Part shown: positions 18,002 through 25,878 of the stretch, piece after piece | How the letters are laid out: every line of letters begins with the position of its first letter | Numbering within the stretch: position 1 is the first letter of the stretch | Source of the DNA: NORP181 sp047623555 | Lineage (GTDB): Bacteria > Pseudomonadota > Alphaproteobacteria > Rhodobacterales > Rhodobacteraceae | Assembly: GCA_047623555.1 (NCBI GenBank) | Contig: JBLHMP010000033.1 | Coordinates: 1-39,732, forward strand | Direction: 5' to 3' | Length of the DNA stretch: 39,732 nucleotides | Notes under the pieces: generated by a model | What the model was told of the DNA's origin: nothing | What the model saw: only the letters and a program-made list of their open reading frames with translations | Databases searched by the model: none | Position numbers and translations under genes: made by a program

Positions 18002-18208
18002 ATGATCAATCGGCTATTTCTGGACCATCCGCAAAGCGTTGATGAAACCTATGGCGAACACGCAATGTTTGCGACACGGTTCAGCATGGCGCTGTTTGGC
18101 GCGGCGTTTGCCGCTCTTGTCCATGCGGTTCTGCCGTTTGCTTTTGAAAAGACCGCCAGCCGAAAGGTGGCCGAACTTTATCAACGCACCCACAACCGTG
18201 AAAAATAG
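18002..18208 (+). CDS. small membrane-associated protein, DUF6356-like
   Basis: A 68-residue protein starting at the ATG at 18002 behind CGGAG. It begins MINRLFLDHPQSVDETYGEHA, has one hydrophobic segment (FSMALFGAAFAALVHAVLPFAF, about residues 27-48) and ends in a basic, polar tail (RKVAELYQRTHNREK). This layout matches the small conserved alphaproteobacterial family DUF6356, whose role is unknown. It faces away from the Lrp/AsnC-SMR pair and ends before a bidirectional terminator shared with icd. Confidence 0.75.
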   Translation: MINRLFLDHPQSVDETYGEHAMFATRFSMALFGAAFAALVHAVLPFAFEKTASRKVAELYQRTHNREK

Positions 18209-18262
18209 CACGATTTTTTTGCATCCGACGGGGCGTTTAAGCCGTCAAAGAAGCGCATAGTG

Positions 18263-18297
18263 TGGGCGTTTCCGGCGCCGAACCGGCGAAAGCCCAA
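18263..18297 (+). other. inverted repeat downstream of the small gene
   Basis: TGGGC-GTTTCCGG pairs with CCGGCGAAAGCCCA, an imperfect stem with single-base bulges around a GCGCCGAA-type loop. There is no U tract, so it is a structured 3' region and not a classical terminator. It lies 54 bases after the gene's stop. Confidence 0.45.
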
Positions 18298-18338
18298 ACG
18301 GAAATTGGAAACACTGGCGGTTTAGCTGTAAAAACCAT

Positions 18339-18369
18339 AAAGGCCGACTTTTTAGGGTCGGCCTTTAAT
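18339..18369. terminator. bidirectional terminator between the DUF6356-like gene and icd
   Basis: AAAGGCCGAC (18339-18348) pairs perfectly with GTCGGCCTTT (18357-18366) around an 8-base loop. The A run on one side and the T run on the other serve both converging transcripts. icd ends 18 bases away. Confidence 0.87.
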
Positions 18370-18387
18370 TAAATTTGATGTAGGTAA

Positions 18388-19602
18388 TTACCCGACCAAG
18401 GCATTGTTCAGGTTCTCATCAACTTTTTCGAGAAAGCCCATCGTGGTCAGCCATCTTTGATTGGGACCAACCAGCAAGGCCAGATCTTTAGTCATGTCGC
18501 CGGCTTCAACCGTATCAACAACAACTTTTTCCAGTGTCGTGGCAAAATTCATCAACGGTGTGTTTTCGTCCAGTTTGGCACGATGCTTCAACCCACCAGT
18601 CCACGCATAGATCGACGCAATTGAATTGGTCGAGGTTGCGTCACCTTTCTGGTGCTGCCGGTAATGACGGGTGACAGTGCCGTGCGCCGCCTCGGCCTCA
18701 ACAATGCCGCCATCCGGGGTCATCAGAACCGACGCCATCAACCCAAGCGAGCCAAAGCCCTGCGCCACGGTATCGGACTGTACGTCGCCATCGTAATTTT
18801 TGCAGGCCCAGACGTAACCGCCGTTCCATTTCATCGCACAGGCGACCATGTCGTCGATCAAACGGTGCTCGTATGTGATGCCGGCAGCTTTGAATTTATC
18901 CTCAAATTCTGCCTCATAGACTTCCTGGAACAGCTCAAGAAAACGCCCGTCATATTGTTTCAGAATGGTGTTTTTGGTCGACAGATACACCGGCCAGCTC
19001 ATGTTCAGGCCATAGTTCATTGAGGCGCGGGCAAAGTCGATGATCGATTTATCCAGATTATACATCGCCATGACCACACCAGAATCAGGCGCGTCAAACA
19101 CCTCGCGTTCGATCACGGTGCCGTCTTCGCCGACGAATTTCAGCGTCAGCTTACCAGCGCCGGGAAATTTGAAATCGGTGGCGCGGTATTGATCCCCGTA
19201 GGCGTGGCGACCGATAACAATGGGTTTGGTCCAACCGGGCACAAGGCGCGGAACGTTTTTACAGATGATCGGCTGGCGGAAAATCACCCCGCCCAGAATG
19301 TTGCGGATGGTGCCGTTTGGGCTGCGCCACATTTGTTTCAGGCCAAACTCTTCAACGCGGGCTTCGTCCGGGGTGATGGTCGCGCATTTGACGCCAACAC
19401 CATATTTTTGAATGGCATGGGCCGCATTAATGGTGATCTGATCATCGGTATCGTCGCGCGCCTGAATGCCAAGATCATAATATTTCAGGTCAACGTCCAG
19501 ATAGGGCAGGATCAGCTTTTTCTTGATGAAATCCCAGATGATCCGGGTCATTTCATCGCCGTCGAGTTCGACAATCGGGTTGTTCACCTTGATCTTGGTC
19601 AT
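18388..19602 (-). CDS. icd: NADP-dependent isocitrate dehydrogenase
   Basis: TCA-cycle enzyme converting isocitrate to 2-oxoglutarate with CO2 and NADPH. The 404-residue protein starts MTKIKVNNPIVELDGDEMTRIIW at 19602, the typical beginning of the eukaryote-like type II (homodimeric) IDH. The substrate motif SPNGTIRNILGG, the metal-binding DDMVACAMKWNGGYVWACKNYDGDVQ region and the NADP-binding EAAHGTVTRHYRQHQKG are all present. The open frame extends to 19800, but that extension is unlike the family. It ends next to a bidirectional terminator. Confidence 0.97.
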   Translation of the reverse strand: MTKIKVNNPIVELDGDEMTRIIWDFIKKKLILPYLDVDLKYYDLGIQARDDTDDQITINAAHAIQKYGVGVKCATITPDEARVEEFGLKQMWRSPNGTIRNILGGVIFRQPIICKNVPRLVPGWTKPIVIGRHAYGDQYRATDFKFPGAGKLTLKFVGEDGTVIEREVFDAPDSGVVMAMYNLDKSIIDFARASMNYGLNMSWPVYLSTKNTILKQYDGRFLELFQEVYEAEFEDKFKAAGITYEHRLIDDMVACAMKWNGGYVWACKNYDGDVQSDTVAQGFGSLGLMASVLMTPDGGIVEAEAAHGTVTRHYRQHQKGDATSTNSIASIYAWTGGLKHRAKLDENTPLMNFATTLEKVVVDTVEAGDMTKDLALLVGPNQRWLTTMGFLEKVDENLNNALVG

Positions 19603-19670
19603 GGGGTTGATCCTTTGTATGAAATGAGTCGGATTTGGGCGCGGTCTAGCGCATATTCTACGACGAAGAT

Positions 19671-19690
19671 AGATGTATACACTTGTATAC
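19671..19690. promoter_or_regulatory. tandem GTATAC motifs in the icd/thioesterase divergent region
   Basis: GTATAC occurs at 19675-19680 and again at 19685-19690, exactly one helical turn apart (TGTATACACTTGTATAC). GTATAC-type half palindromes are typical of GntR-family operators. The position between the icd start and the divergent thioesterase fits an operator, but no GntR gene is in the window. Confidence 0.35.
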
Positions 19691-19735
19691 TGAATTGTCG
19701 CAGGCGATACCTTAGACAGCATGTAAGGATAAAAT

Positions 19736-20152
19736 TTGACACAAATACCAACGTTGCGCCTAACCATAGGATCCTCTGATTGCGATGTGCTGGGACACAT
19801 GAATTCGGCACGCTATTTCGCCGCCTGCAATGAGGCCGGGTTTGCCATGCAAACGGCAATTGGTTGGGCTCCGGGGGCGGCAAACAAAGGCCGCCGTTAT
19901 TCGTTTGCTGTGGTGCGGTCCGAGGCTGATTTTCTGGCTGAGGTCAACGAAGGCCAAGTGCTACTGGTCTATGTTGGCCTGTCAAAAATGGGCACCAAAT
20001 CAGCGGCGTTTGAAAACCACCTGACGTTAGAGGATGGTACATTGGTGTTTCGTTCGACGTGGCATTCGGTGTTGATGGATCTGGATACACGCCAATCCGT
20101 GGCTATCCCGGATGATCTGCGTGTCGCGTTGCAAACCCAGATGGTCAGTTAA
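19736..20152 (+). CDS. acyl-CoA thioesterase, 4HBT hot-dog family
   Basis: The 138-residue protein has the hot-dog fold signature SDCDVLGHMNSARYFAACNEAG near the N-terminus, where the Asp-x-x-x-HMN pattern contains the usual catalytic region, followed by the beta strands VRSEADFLAEVNEGQVLLVYVGLSKMG and LVFRSTWHSVLMDL. Family members hydrolyse acyl- or aryl-CoA thioesters; the precise substrate is unknown. Translation starts at a TTG (19736) five bases after AAGGAT. It is divergent from icd, and its 3' end overlaps the convergent HD-domain gene by eight bases. Confidence 0.82.
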   Translation: MTQIPTLRLTIGSSDCDVLGHMNSARYFAACNEAGFAMQTAIGWAPGAANKGRRYSFAVVRSEADFLAEVNEGQVLLVYVGLSKMGTKSAAFENHLTLEDGTLVFRSTWHSVLMDLDTRQSVAIPDDLRVALQTQMVS

Positions 20153-20729
20153 AGAAAGCAACCAACTGGGGGCGCAACCACGCCCAAACACCGGGCGCGC
20201 CGCGTTTGATCGGAACACCGACGCGGGTATCAAGCTGATCCAACGTCACTTTGTAATCCACCCAGGAACCGCCACCATTGGCCAGATTGGCGATTGGCAC
20301 CTGCATGCGATCAACGGCCTTGGCAAATTGCGCATCGGGGGTTTTCGCGGCCTCAAACTCGTCCCATAGGGCGCGAAACTCGGCCTCTTGATCATCAGGT
20401 AGCAGGCCAAAAAGCCGGTCTGCGGCGGCGATCTCTTTGGCGGCAACAGCAGCATGATCGAAATTGCCGTGAATGGGGGCGTCGCCAGCATCAATCTCGA
20501 CGATATCATGCAACAGCAGCATTTTCAGAACCCGGTTGATCTGGACATCCGATCCGGCCTGATCCGCCAACACCATGACATACAACATTATATGCCAGGA
20601 ATGTTCGGCTGAATTCTCAAATCTGGAATTGTCGATCAGACGGGACGCACGCAGCACAGATTTTAGCTGATCCGCTTCTTTCAAAAAGGCAATCTGGGCG
20701 TCAAGCCGACCAGTTTTTTGGGCTGTCAA
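20145..20729 (-). CDS. HD-domain hydrolase (YfbR-like 5'-deoxynucleotidase type)
   Basis: A 194-residue protein of the HD superfamily of metal-dependent phosphohydrolases. The metal ligands are visible as the early His in SAEHSWH, the HD pair in MLLLHDIVEIDAGD, and a later Asp in AKAVDRMQVPIANL. The N-terminus (LDAQIAFLKEADQLKSVLRASRL) matches HD hydrolases related to YfbR/YGK1, which release nucleosides from deoxynucleoside 5'-monophosphates. The substrate is inferred from family only. The start ATG overlaps the TGA of the upstream 80-aa gene (ATGA), so the two are co-translated. Confidence 0.85.
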   Translation of the reverse strand: MTAQKTGRLDAQIAFLKEADQLKSVLRASRLIDNSRFENSAEHSWHIMLYVMVLADQAGSDVQINRVLKMLLLHDIVEIDAGDAPIHGNFDHAAVAAKEIAAADRLFGLLPDDQEAEFRALWDEFEAAKTPDAQFAKAVDRMQVPIANLANGGGSWVDYKVTLDQLDTRVGVPIKRGAPGVWAWLRPQLVAFFN

Positions 20730-20968
20730 ACCCGACCTTTATTGCTGCGTTCTTTGATGGCCCGTTCGATATAATCGGTCAAAAAGGCGCGGCCACGGCG
20801 TTCGGCCTGACGAATTCGTACAGCCCCCAAAAACGCCTCTTCTGTGGGGGTTGATGTGGCGGCCAAAACCACAGCCACCTCTTGAATAATCTGATCTTCA
20901 CCAAGCGTATCAACCGCTTTTAACACGTCTACGGCCAAGGCTTCGGCCAAATCATCAAGGGTGGACAT
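20726..20968 (-). CDS. conserved hypothetical protein, 80 aa
   Basis: A short helical, soluble-looking protein: MSTLDDLAEALAVDVLKAVDTLGEDQIIQEVAVVLAATSTPTEEAFLGAVRIRQAERRGRAFL and a basic end, given here only as its opening MSTLDDLAEALAVDV and closing RAIKERSNKGRV. No domain is recognised. Overlap of its stop with the start of the HD hydrolase gene (ATGA at 20726-20729) and 16 bases of spacing from the upstream alpha/beta hydrolase gene argue that it is a real member of a three-gene minus-strand operon. Confidence 0.7.
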   Translation of the reverse strand: MSTLDDLAEALAVDVLKAVDTLGEDQIIQEVAVVLAATSTPTEEAFLGAVRIRQAERRGRAFLTDYIERAIKERSNKGRV

Positions 20969-20984
20969 ATTGGTCGCTCCGGAA

Positions 20985-21638
20985 TTATCGGGTGTTTTCA
21001 GTCAGGCGGCGTTTGACGTAATCGGTGACGTTACCGATCATGTGATCCATATGCGGTTCCTGAAAGAAATGGTCGGCGCCTTCGATTTCCTGATGGGTTA
21101 CCGTGATGCCCTTTTGTTCATGCAACTTGTTCACCAAGGTCACGGTATCGGCAGGCGGTGCCACGCGATCGGCCAGGCCGTTGATCATCAGACCCGAAGA
21201 CGGGCAGGGTGCCAGGAACGAAAAGTCATACATATTCGCAGGCGGCGAAACGCTGATAAACCCGGTGATTTCAGGGCGGCGCATCAGCAACTGCATGCCA
21301 ATCCAGGCCCCAAACGAGAACCCGGCAACCCAGCAATGTTTGGAGTTGTTGTTCATCGACTGCAGGTAATCCAGCGCCGATGCGGCATCGCTTAGTTCGC
21401 CAATGCCCTGATCATATTCGCCCTGACTGCGCCCAACGCCACGGAAATTAAACCGCAACACGGTGAAGCCCATTTTGTGAAAGGCATAGTGCAGATTATA
21501 CACGACCTTGTTGTTCATTGTGCCGCCAAACTGCGGATGCGGATGCAGAATGATTGCAATCGGTGCGTCGCGTTCTTTTTGCGGGTGATAGCGACCTTCT
21601 AGGCGGCCTTCGGGACCGGGAAATATAACCTCGGGCAT
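20985..21638 (-). CDS. alpha/beta hydrolase
   Basis: A 217-residue soluble hydrolase. The oxyanion region HPHPQFGGTM near residue 32 and the nucleophile elbow GFSFG (GxSxG, Ser about residue 107) are clear. GLADRVAPP supplies the likely catalytic Asp and GADHFF the catalytic His. This subgroup, with HPHP..GGTMNNKV, is widespread in alphaproteobacteria and often sits divergently next to iscR, as here. The substrate is unknown. The gene heads the minus-strand group with the 80-aa protein and the HD hydrolase. Confidence 0.87.
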   Translation of the reverse strand: MPEVIFPGPEGRLEGRYHPQKERDAPIAIILHPHPQFGGTMNNKVVYNLHYAFHKMGFTVLRFNFRGVGRSQGEYDQGIGELSDAASALDYLQSMNNNSKHCWVAGFSFGAWIGMQLLMRRPEITGFISVSPPANMYDFSFLAPCPSSGLMINGLADRVAPPADTVTLVNKLHEQKGITVTHQEIEGADHFFQEPHMDHMIGNVTDYVKRRLTENTR

Positions 21639-21685
21639 ATGGGCAGGGGTCCTGTCTCATTTTTCAAGAAGTGCCCCGGCTATTC

Positions 21686-21724
21686 TTGACGAATTCCCTA
21701 AGGCACCTTAGAATGGTTCTAAGG
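21686..21724 (+). promoter_or_regulatory. iscR-suf promoter with overlapping palindromic operator (Iron-Rhodo-box-like)
   Basis: TTGACG (21686-21691) and TAGAAT (21709-21714) are separated by 17 bases, a good sigma-70 type promoter. A perfect inverted repeat, CCTTAGAA-TGG-TTCTAAGG (21706-21724), covers the -10 box and the likely start site. A palindrome of this sequence type is what I recall as the Iron-Rhodo-box, proposed as the IscR site in Rhodobacterales. Binding here would block the promoter. The leader to iscR is about 105 bases. Confidence 0.75.
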
Positions 21725-21826
21725 AAGTCGCGTGGACTTGGATTTCACGCTGTCATCGGCACATACGCACTGACGGCGACGACGTCAATGTTTCTGCACA
21801 TATGCCGCATCTAAAGGGGTGAATAC

Positions 21827-22288
21827 ATGAAGCTGTCAACCAAAGGGCGTTATGCCATGGTCGCTTTGGCCGATATTGCCATGCAGGAACCGGGCTCTTT
21901 GGTGACATTGGGTGAAATCGCCCAAAGGCAAAGCATTTCACTACCTTATCTGGAACAATTATTCGTAAAACTGCGTCGCGCAGAGCTTGTATCATCCGTG
22001 CGCGGACCGGGTGGCGGCTATCGTTTGGCTAAATCACCCTCGGAAATCCGGGTGGTGAATGTACTGACAGCTGTCGATGAAACCGTGGATGCGATGCACA
22101 AGGGCGCCGGGGCCTCTGGTGGAGAATCAGGCAGCCGCGCACAGTCGATGACCAACCGTCTGTGGGAAGGTCTGAGCGCGCATGTCTATGTGTTCTTGCA
22201 CCAGACGCGTCTGTCGGATGTGATTGCCAATGAACTGGTCCCGTGCCCGGCAGTCCCGAACCTGTTTGCCGTGGTGGATGACGTATGA
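21827..22288 (+). CDS. iscR: Rrf2-family iron-sulfur regulator IscR, cysteine-poor type
   Basis: The 153-residue protein opens with the Rrf2 winged helix (MKLSTKGRYAMVALADIA, SLPYLEQLFVKLRRAELVSSVRGPGGGYRLA). In classical IscR three cysteines between residues 90 and 105 bind a 2Fe-2S cluster; here that stretch reads AMHKGAGASGGESGSRAQS without any Cys. The only Cys is at about residue 140 (VPCPAVP). Rhodobacter sphaeroides IscR is known as a new type that lacks the three-Cys cluster site, so this is a group feature and not damage. It heads the suf operon, and the palindrome over its promoter suggests autoregulation and iron-dependent repression. Its TGA overlaps the next gene's ATG. Confidence 0.93.
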   Translation: MKLSTKGRYAMVALADIAMQEPGSLVTLGEIAQRQSISLPYLEQLFVKLRRAELVSSVRGPGGGYRLAKSPSEIRVVNVLTAVDETVDAMHKGAGASGGESGSRAQSMTNRLWEGLSAHVYVFLHQTRLSDVIANELVPCPAVPNLFAVVDDV

Positions 22289-23328
22289 ACCGGATTTATC
22301 TGGATCATAACGCCACCACACCGCTGCGCCCTGAGGCCCGCGCCGCCATGATTGCGGCAATGGATGTGGCGGGTAATCCGTCATCCGTCCATGGCGAAGG
22401 GCGCAGCGCGTTATCGTTGATTGAGCGTGCCCGCGCACAGGTGGCAACGGCGTTTGGCGCGGATGGCGCTGATGTTATTTTCACCTCGAGCGCAACCGAG
22501 GCTGCGGCCCTGGCCTGTGCGGGGCGTGAATTTCACGGGGCCGGCATTGAACATGACGCGGTGGCGGCTTGGGTGAACTCTGATCTGGCGGTGGACGCGC
22601 GCGGGCAGGCGACGGTGAATGATCCGGCACTGTCGGTGCTGCAACTGGCCAATTCCGAAACCGGCGTGTTGCAGAATCTGCCTGCGGGTCTGGCAATGAC
22701 CGATGCCACGCAGGCTTTTGGCAAACTGCCGATCGCATTCAACTGGTGCGGCGCGCAAATGGCGCTGATCTCGGCGCATAAACTGGGCGGGCCCAAGGGC
22801 ATTGGCGCTTTGGTGGTGAAACGCGGCACAGAAATCGCGGCGCAAATCCGTGGTGGAGGCCAGGAAATGGGTCGCCGTTCGGGCACCGAGAACGTTATTG
22901 GCATCGCCGGTTTTGGCGCCGCAGCCGAGGCCGCAGCGCGTGATTTGGCCGATGGCGTTTGGGACCAGATTGAGAAACTTAGAAACATTCTAGAAAGCGC
23001 TCTTGAGACTGCCGGAAATACGACTATTTTCATCGGTATAGACTCAACGCGACTACCCAACACTTCATGTTTCGCCACCCCCGGTTGGAAAGGTGAAACC
23101 CAAGTGATGCAGATGGATCTGGCTGGTTTTGCAATCAGCGCCGGATCGGCCTGCTCATCGGGCAAAGTGCGGGCCAGTACCGTACTGCGTGCAATGGGCT
23201 ATGACGAGATGACCGCAAGCAGCGCCATTCGGGTGTCGCTGGGACCTGAGACGATAGAAACAGACGTGCTGCACTTTGCCGATGCGTGGCTGAACAAAGA
23301 ACAGAAACACCGCGCCCGCGCGGCGTAA
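22285..23328 (+). CDS. cysteine desulfurase, NifS/IscS-like
   Basis: PLP-dependent class V aminotransferase-fold enzyme that takes sulfur from cysteine for Fe-S cluster assembly. The 347-residue protein has the N-terminal IYLDHNATTPLRPEARAAM, the PLP lysine in SAHKLGGPKG and the persulfide cysteine in SAGSACSSGK. It is shorter than E. coli IscS (about 400 residues). The ATG at 22285 overlaps the iscR stop. A second desulfurase, SufS, ends the same operon, so the operon encodes two sulfur donors. The middle portion is divergent, with the usual substrate-side His segment (GIEHDAVAAW) recognisable. Confidence 0.92.
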   Translation: MNRIYLDHNATTPLRPEARAAMIAAMDVAGNPSSVHGEGRSALSLIERARAQVATAFGADGADVIFTSSATEAAALACAGREFHGAGIEHDAVAAWVNSDLAVDARGQATVNDPALSVLQLANSETGVLQNLPAGLAMTDATQAFGKLPIAFNWCGAQMALISAHKLGGPKGIGALVVKRGTEIAAQIRGGGQEMGRRSGTENVIGIAGFGAAAEAAARDLADGVWDQIEKLRNILESALETAGNTTIFIGIDSTRLPNTSCFATPGWKGETQVMQMDLAGFAISAGSACSSGKVRASTVLRAMGYDEMTASSAIRVSLGPETIETDVLHFADAWLNKEQKHRARAA

Positions 23329-23341
23329 TCGGAGAGAGAAC

Positions 23342-24889
23342 ATGGCCGCTATGGATCAAACCCAAGTAAAAGAACGAGTGAAAGACCAGGTAAAAGACGG
23401 TGTCGACCAAGACACAGTGGATGCCGTGCGCGAAGTTGGCGATGCCTATAAATACGGCTGGTCGACCGATATTGAGATGGAATACGCCCCCAAAGGGCTG
23501 ACCACCGACATCATCCGGCTGATTTCTTCGAAAAACGAAGAGCCCGAATGGATGCTGGAATGGCGTCTTGAGGCCTACGCTCGATGGCTGACCAAAACTG
23601 AACCTGACTGGGCGATGGTTGATTACCCTGAAATTGATTTTCAGGATCAGTATTATTATGCCCGTCCCAAGTCGATGGAGGTCAAACCCAAATCGCTGGA
23701 CGAGGTCGACCCCAAGCTGTTGGCAACATACGAAAAGCTGGGCATTCCGGTGCGCGAACAGATGATTTTGGCTGGCGTCGAAGGCGCCGTGGCCTCGCCC
23801 GCAGACGGGCGCAAAATTGCCGTCGATATGGTGTTTGATTCCGTGTCCGTGGGCACCACATTTCAGTCGGAACTGGCCAAGGCCGGAGTAATCTTCTGCT
23901 CGATCTCTGAGGCGATCCGCGAGCATCCCGAACTGGTTAAAAAATACCTCGGCACTGTTGTTCCGGTTTCGGACAACTTCTATGCGACGCTAAATTCCGC
24001 CGTGTTTTCAGATGGTTCGTTTGTGTATATCCCGCCGGGCGTGCGCTGCCCGATGGAACTTAGCACTTATTTCCGCATCAACGCCGAAAACACCGGACAG
24101 TTTGAGCGCACGTTGATCATTGCCGACAAGGGCAGCTATGTGTCCTATCTTGAGGGCTGCACAGCACCGGCGCGTGACATCGCACAGCTGCACGCGGCTG
24201 TGGTTGAGATCATCATCGAAGAAGATGCCGAGGTGAAGTATTCCACGGTACAAAACTGGTATCCGGGCGATGAGAACGGCAAAGGTGGCATTTATAACTT
24301 TGTCACCAAACGCGCCGATTGCCGCGGTGATCGTGCCAAAATCATGTGGACACAGGTGGAAACAGGGTCAGCTGTGACGTGGAAATACCCGTCCTGCATC
24401 CTGCGCGGCAATGAATCGCAAGGCGAGTTTTATTCCATCGCCATCACCAACAACATGCAGCAGGCCGATACCGGCACCAAGATGATTCATCTGGGCGCCA
24501 ACACCAAGTCGCGGATCGTGTCCAAAGGCATCAGTGCCGGTAAGGCGCAAAATACCTATCGCGGCCTTGTATCTATGCATAAAAAGGCCAAAAACGCACG
24601 TAATTATACCCAATGTGACAGCCTGCTGATCGGCGATAATTGTGGCGCGCATACGGTTCCCTATATCGAAGTCAAAAACAATTCGGCGCGGGTTGAACAC
24701 GAGGCAACGACATCCAAAGTTGACGAGGATCAGCTGTTTTATTGCCGATCGCGTGGCATGAACGAAGAAGAGGCTGTCGCGCTGGTGGTTAACGGATTCT
24801 GCAAGGACGTGTTGCAGGCGCTACCGATGGAATTCGCAATGGAGGCGCAGCAGCTTGTTGCGATCTCGCTTGAGGGTTCTGTGGGATGA
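23342..24889 (+). CDS. sufB: Fe-S cluster assembly scaffold SufB
   Basis: The 515-residue component of the SufBC2D scaffold, where nascent clusters are built with ATP hydrolysis by SufC. The N-terminal region (TVDAVREVGDAYKYGWSTDIE) is followed by the long right-handed beta-helix core, with SDGSFVYIPPGVRCPMELSTYFRIN and YLEGCTAPARDIAQLHAA. The C-terminal part carries NARNYTQCDSLLIGD, SRVEHEATTSKV-type sequence (here SARVEHEATTSKVDEDQLFY) and SRGMNEEEA. The conserved Cys and Glu residues of the family lie in these blocks. The ATG at 23342 follows GGAGAGA. Its TGA overlaps the ATG of a 65-aa membrane protein. Confidence 0.97.
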   Translation: MAAMDQTQVKERVKDQVKDGVDQDTVDAVREVGDAYKYGWSTDIEMEYAPKGLTTDIIRLISSKNEEPEWMLEWRLEAYARWLTKTEPDWAMVDYPEIDFQDQYYYARPKSMEVKPKSLDEVDPKLLATYEKLGIPVREQMILAGVEGAVASPADGRKIAVDMVFDSVSVGTTFQSELAKAGVIFCSISEAIREHPELVKKYLGTVVPVSDNFYATLNSAVFSDGSFVYIPPGVRCPMELSTYFRINAENTGQFERTLIIADKGSYVSYLEGCTAPARDIAQLHAAVVEIIIEEDAEVKYSTVQNWYPGDENGKGGIYNFVTKRADCRGDRAKIMWTQVETGSAVTWKYPSCILRGNESQGEFYSIAITNNMQQADTGTKMIHLGANTKSRIVSKGISAGKAQNTYRGLVSMHKKAKNARNYTQCDSLLIGDNCGAHTVPYIEVKNNSARVEHEATTSKVDEDQLFYCRSRGMNEEEAVALVVNGFCKDVLQALPMEFAMEAQQLVAISLEGSVG

Positions 24890-25083
24890 ATTTGCTGAGG
24901 AAATCACTGACTAATGCAGTGATTGCCACAGCGGTTTATGTTGTCTTTGGGGCCTTCATATCCGGCGCTGGCATCAGCCTCACGTCCATAAAGGCCGAGT
25001 TCTGGCCGAGCGGGGCAATGTTTGGGGTATTCTACGGCGTGATCTCAGTTCTCATCAGCCGATACCGGCAAAACAAAAGTTAA
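24886..25083 (+). CDS. small two-helix membrane protein between sufB and sufC
   Basis: A 65-residue protein beginning MNLLRKSLTNAVIATAVYVV with two hydrophobic segments (about 11-31 and 43-60), a short loop SLTSIKAEFWPSG between them and a basic end (RYRQNKS). I recognise no family. The start overlaps the sufB stop (ATGA at 24886-24889), so it is translated from the suf message, and sufC begins 39 bases later. Its place inside the operon suggests a link to cluster assembly or to membrane association of the scaffold, but that is only an inference from position. Confidence 0.7.
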   Translation: MNLLRKSLTNAVIATAVYVVFGAFISGAGISLTSIKAEFWPSGAMFGVFYGVISVLISRYRQNKS

Positions 25084-25122
25084 TGCAACAGGTGTTGCAG
25101 CTAAAAGTAACGGAATTTTAAA

Positions 25123-25878
25123 ATGCTGAATATCAATAACTTGCACGTCAAACTTGATGACGAAGACAAGCAGATCCTTAAAGGTGTTAACCTAAACATC
25201 GAGGCCGGAACTGTGCATGCGATCATGGGGCCAAATGGGTCAGGAAAATCGACGTTGTCGTATGTTCTGTCCGGCAAAGACGGCTATGAGGTCACCGAGG
25301 GCACGGCGACGCTTGACGGGGCCGACCTGTTGGATATGGAACCTGAGGATCGCGCCGCTGCCGGTCTGTTTTTGGCGTTTCAGTACCCCGTTGAAATTCC
25401 GGGTGTTGGTAATATGACGTTCCTGCGCACAGCCGTAAACGCCCAACGCAAATCCCGTGGCGAGCCCGAGATGAGCGCCGCCGAGTTCCTGAAACTGGTC
25501 CGCGAACGGGCCAAAGCGTTGAAAATTGACGCAGAGATGCTCAAACGTCCGGTTAATGTCGGGTTCTCTGGTGGCGAGAAAAAGCGCAATGAAATTCTGC
25601 AAATGGCGATGCTTGAGCCAAAAATGTGCATTCTGGATGAAACCGATTCCGGGCTTGATGTGGACGCGATGAAGCTGGTCGCCGAAGGTGTAAATGCGCT
25701 GCGCGCCGAGGGACGGTCGTTCCTGGTTATCACGCATTATCAACGGCTTCTGGATCATATTAAACCTGATGTCGTGCATATCATGGCCGATGGGCGCATC
25801 ATCAAATCCGGCGGACCAGAACTGGCGCTTGAGGTCGAAAACAACGGCTATGCTGACCTGTTGGCTGAGGTTGCGTAA
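25123..25878 (+). CDS. sufC: Fe-S cluster assembly ATPase SufC
   Basis: ABC-type ATPase of 251 residues that powers the SufBC2D scaffold. Walker A GPNGSGKST, Q-loop AFQYPVEIPG, signature SGGEKKRNEI and Walker B CILDETDSGLD are intact, as is the SufC-typical VGFSGGEKKR region and the switch His in VITHYQRLLDHI. The start has GGAAT a few bases upstream. The stop TAA shares its last A with the sufD start. Confidence 0.97.
   Translation: MLNINNLHVKLDDEDKQILKGVNLNIEAGTVHAIMGPNGSGKSTLSYVLSGKDGYEVTEGTATLDGADLLDMEPEDRAAAGLFLAFQYPVEIPGVGNMTFLRTAVNAQRKSRGEPEMSAAEFLKLVRERAKALKIDAEMLKRPVNVGFSGGEKKRNEILQMAMLEPKMCILDETDSGLDVDAMKLVAEGVNALRAEGRSFLVITHYQRLLDHIKPDVVHIMADGRIIKSGGPELALEVENNGYADLLAEVA

Noticed and set aside
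19603..19800. N-terminal extension of icd to 19800
   Set aside because: The family starts at MTKIKVNNPIVELDGDEMTR; the extension would cover the promoter region and the divergent thioesterase start.
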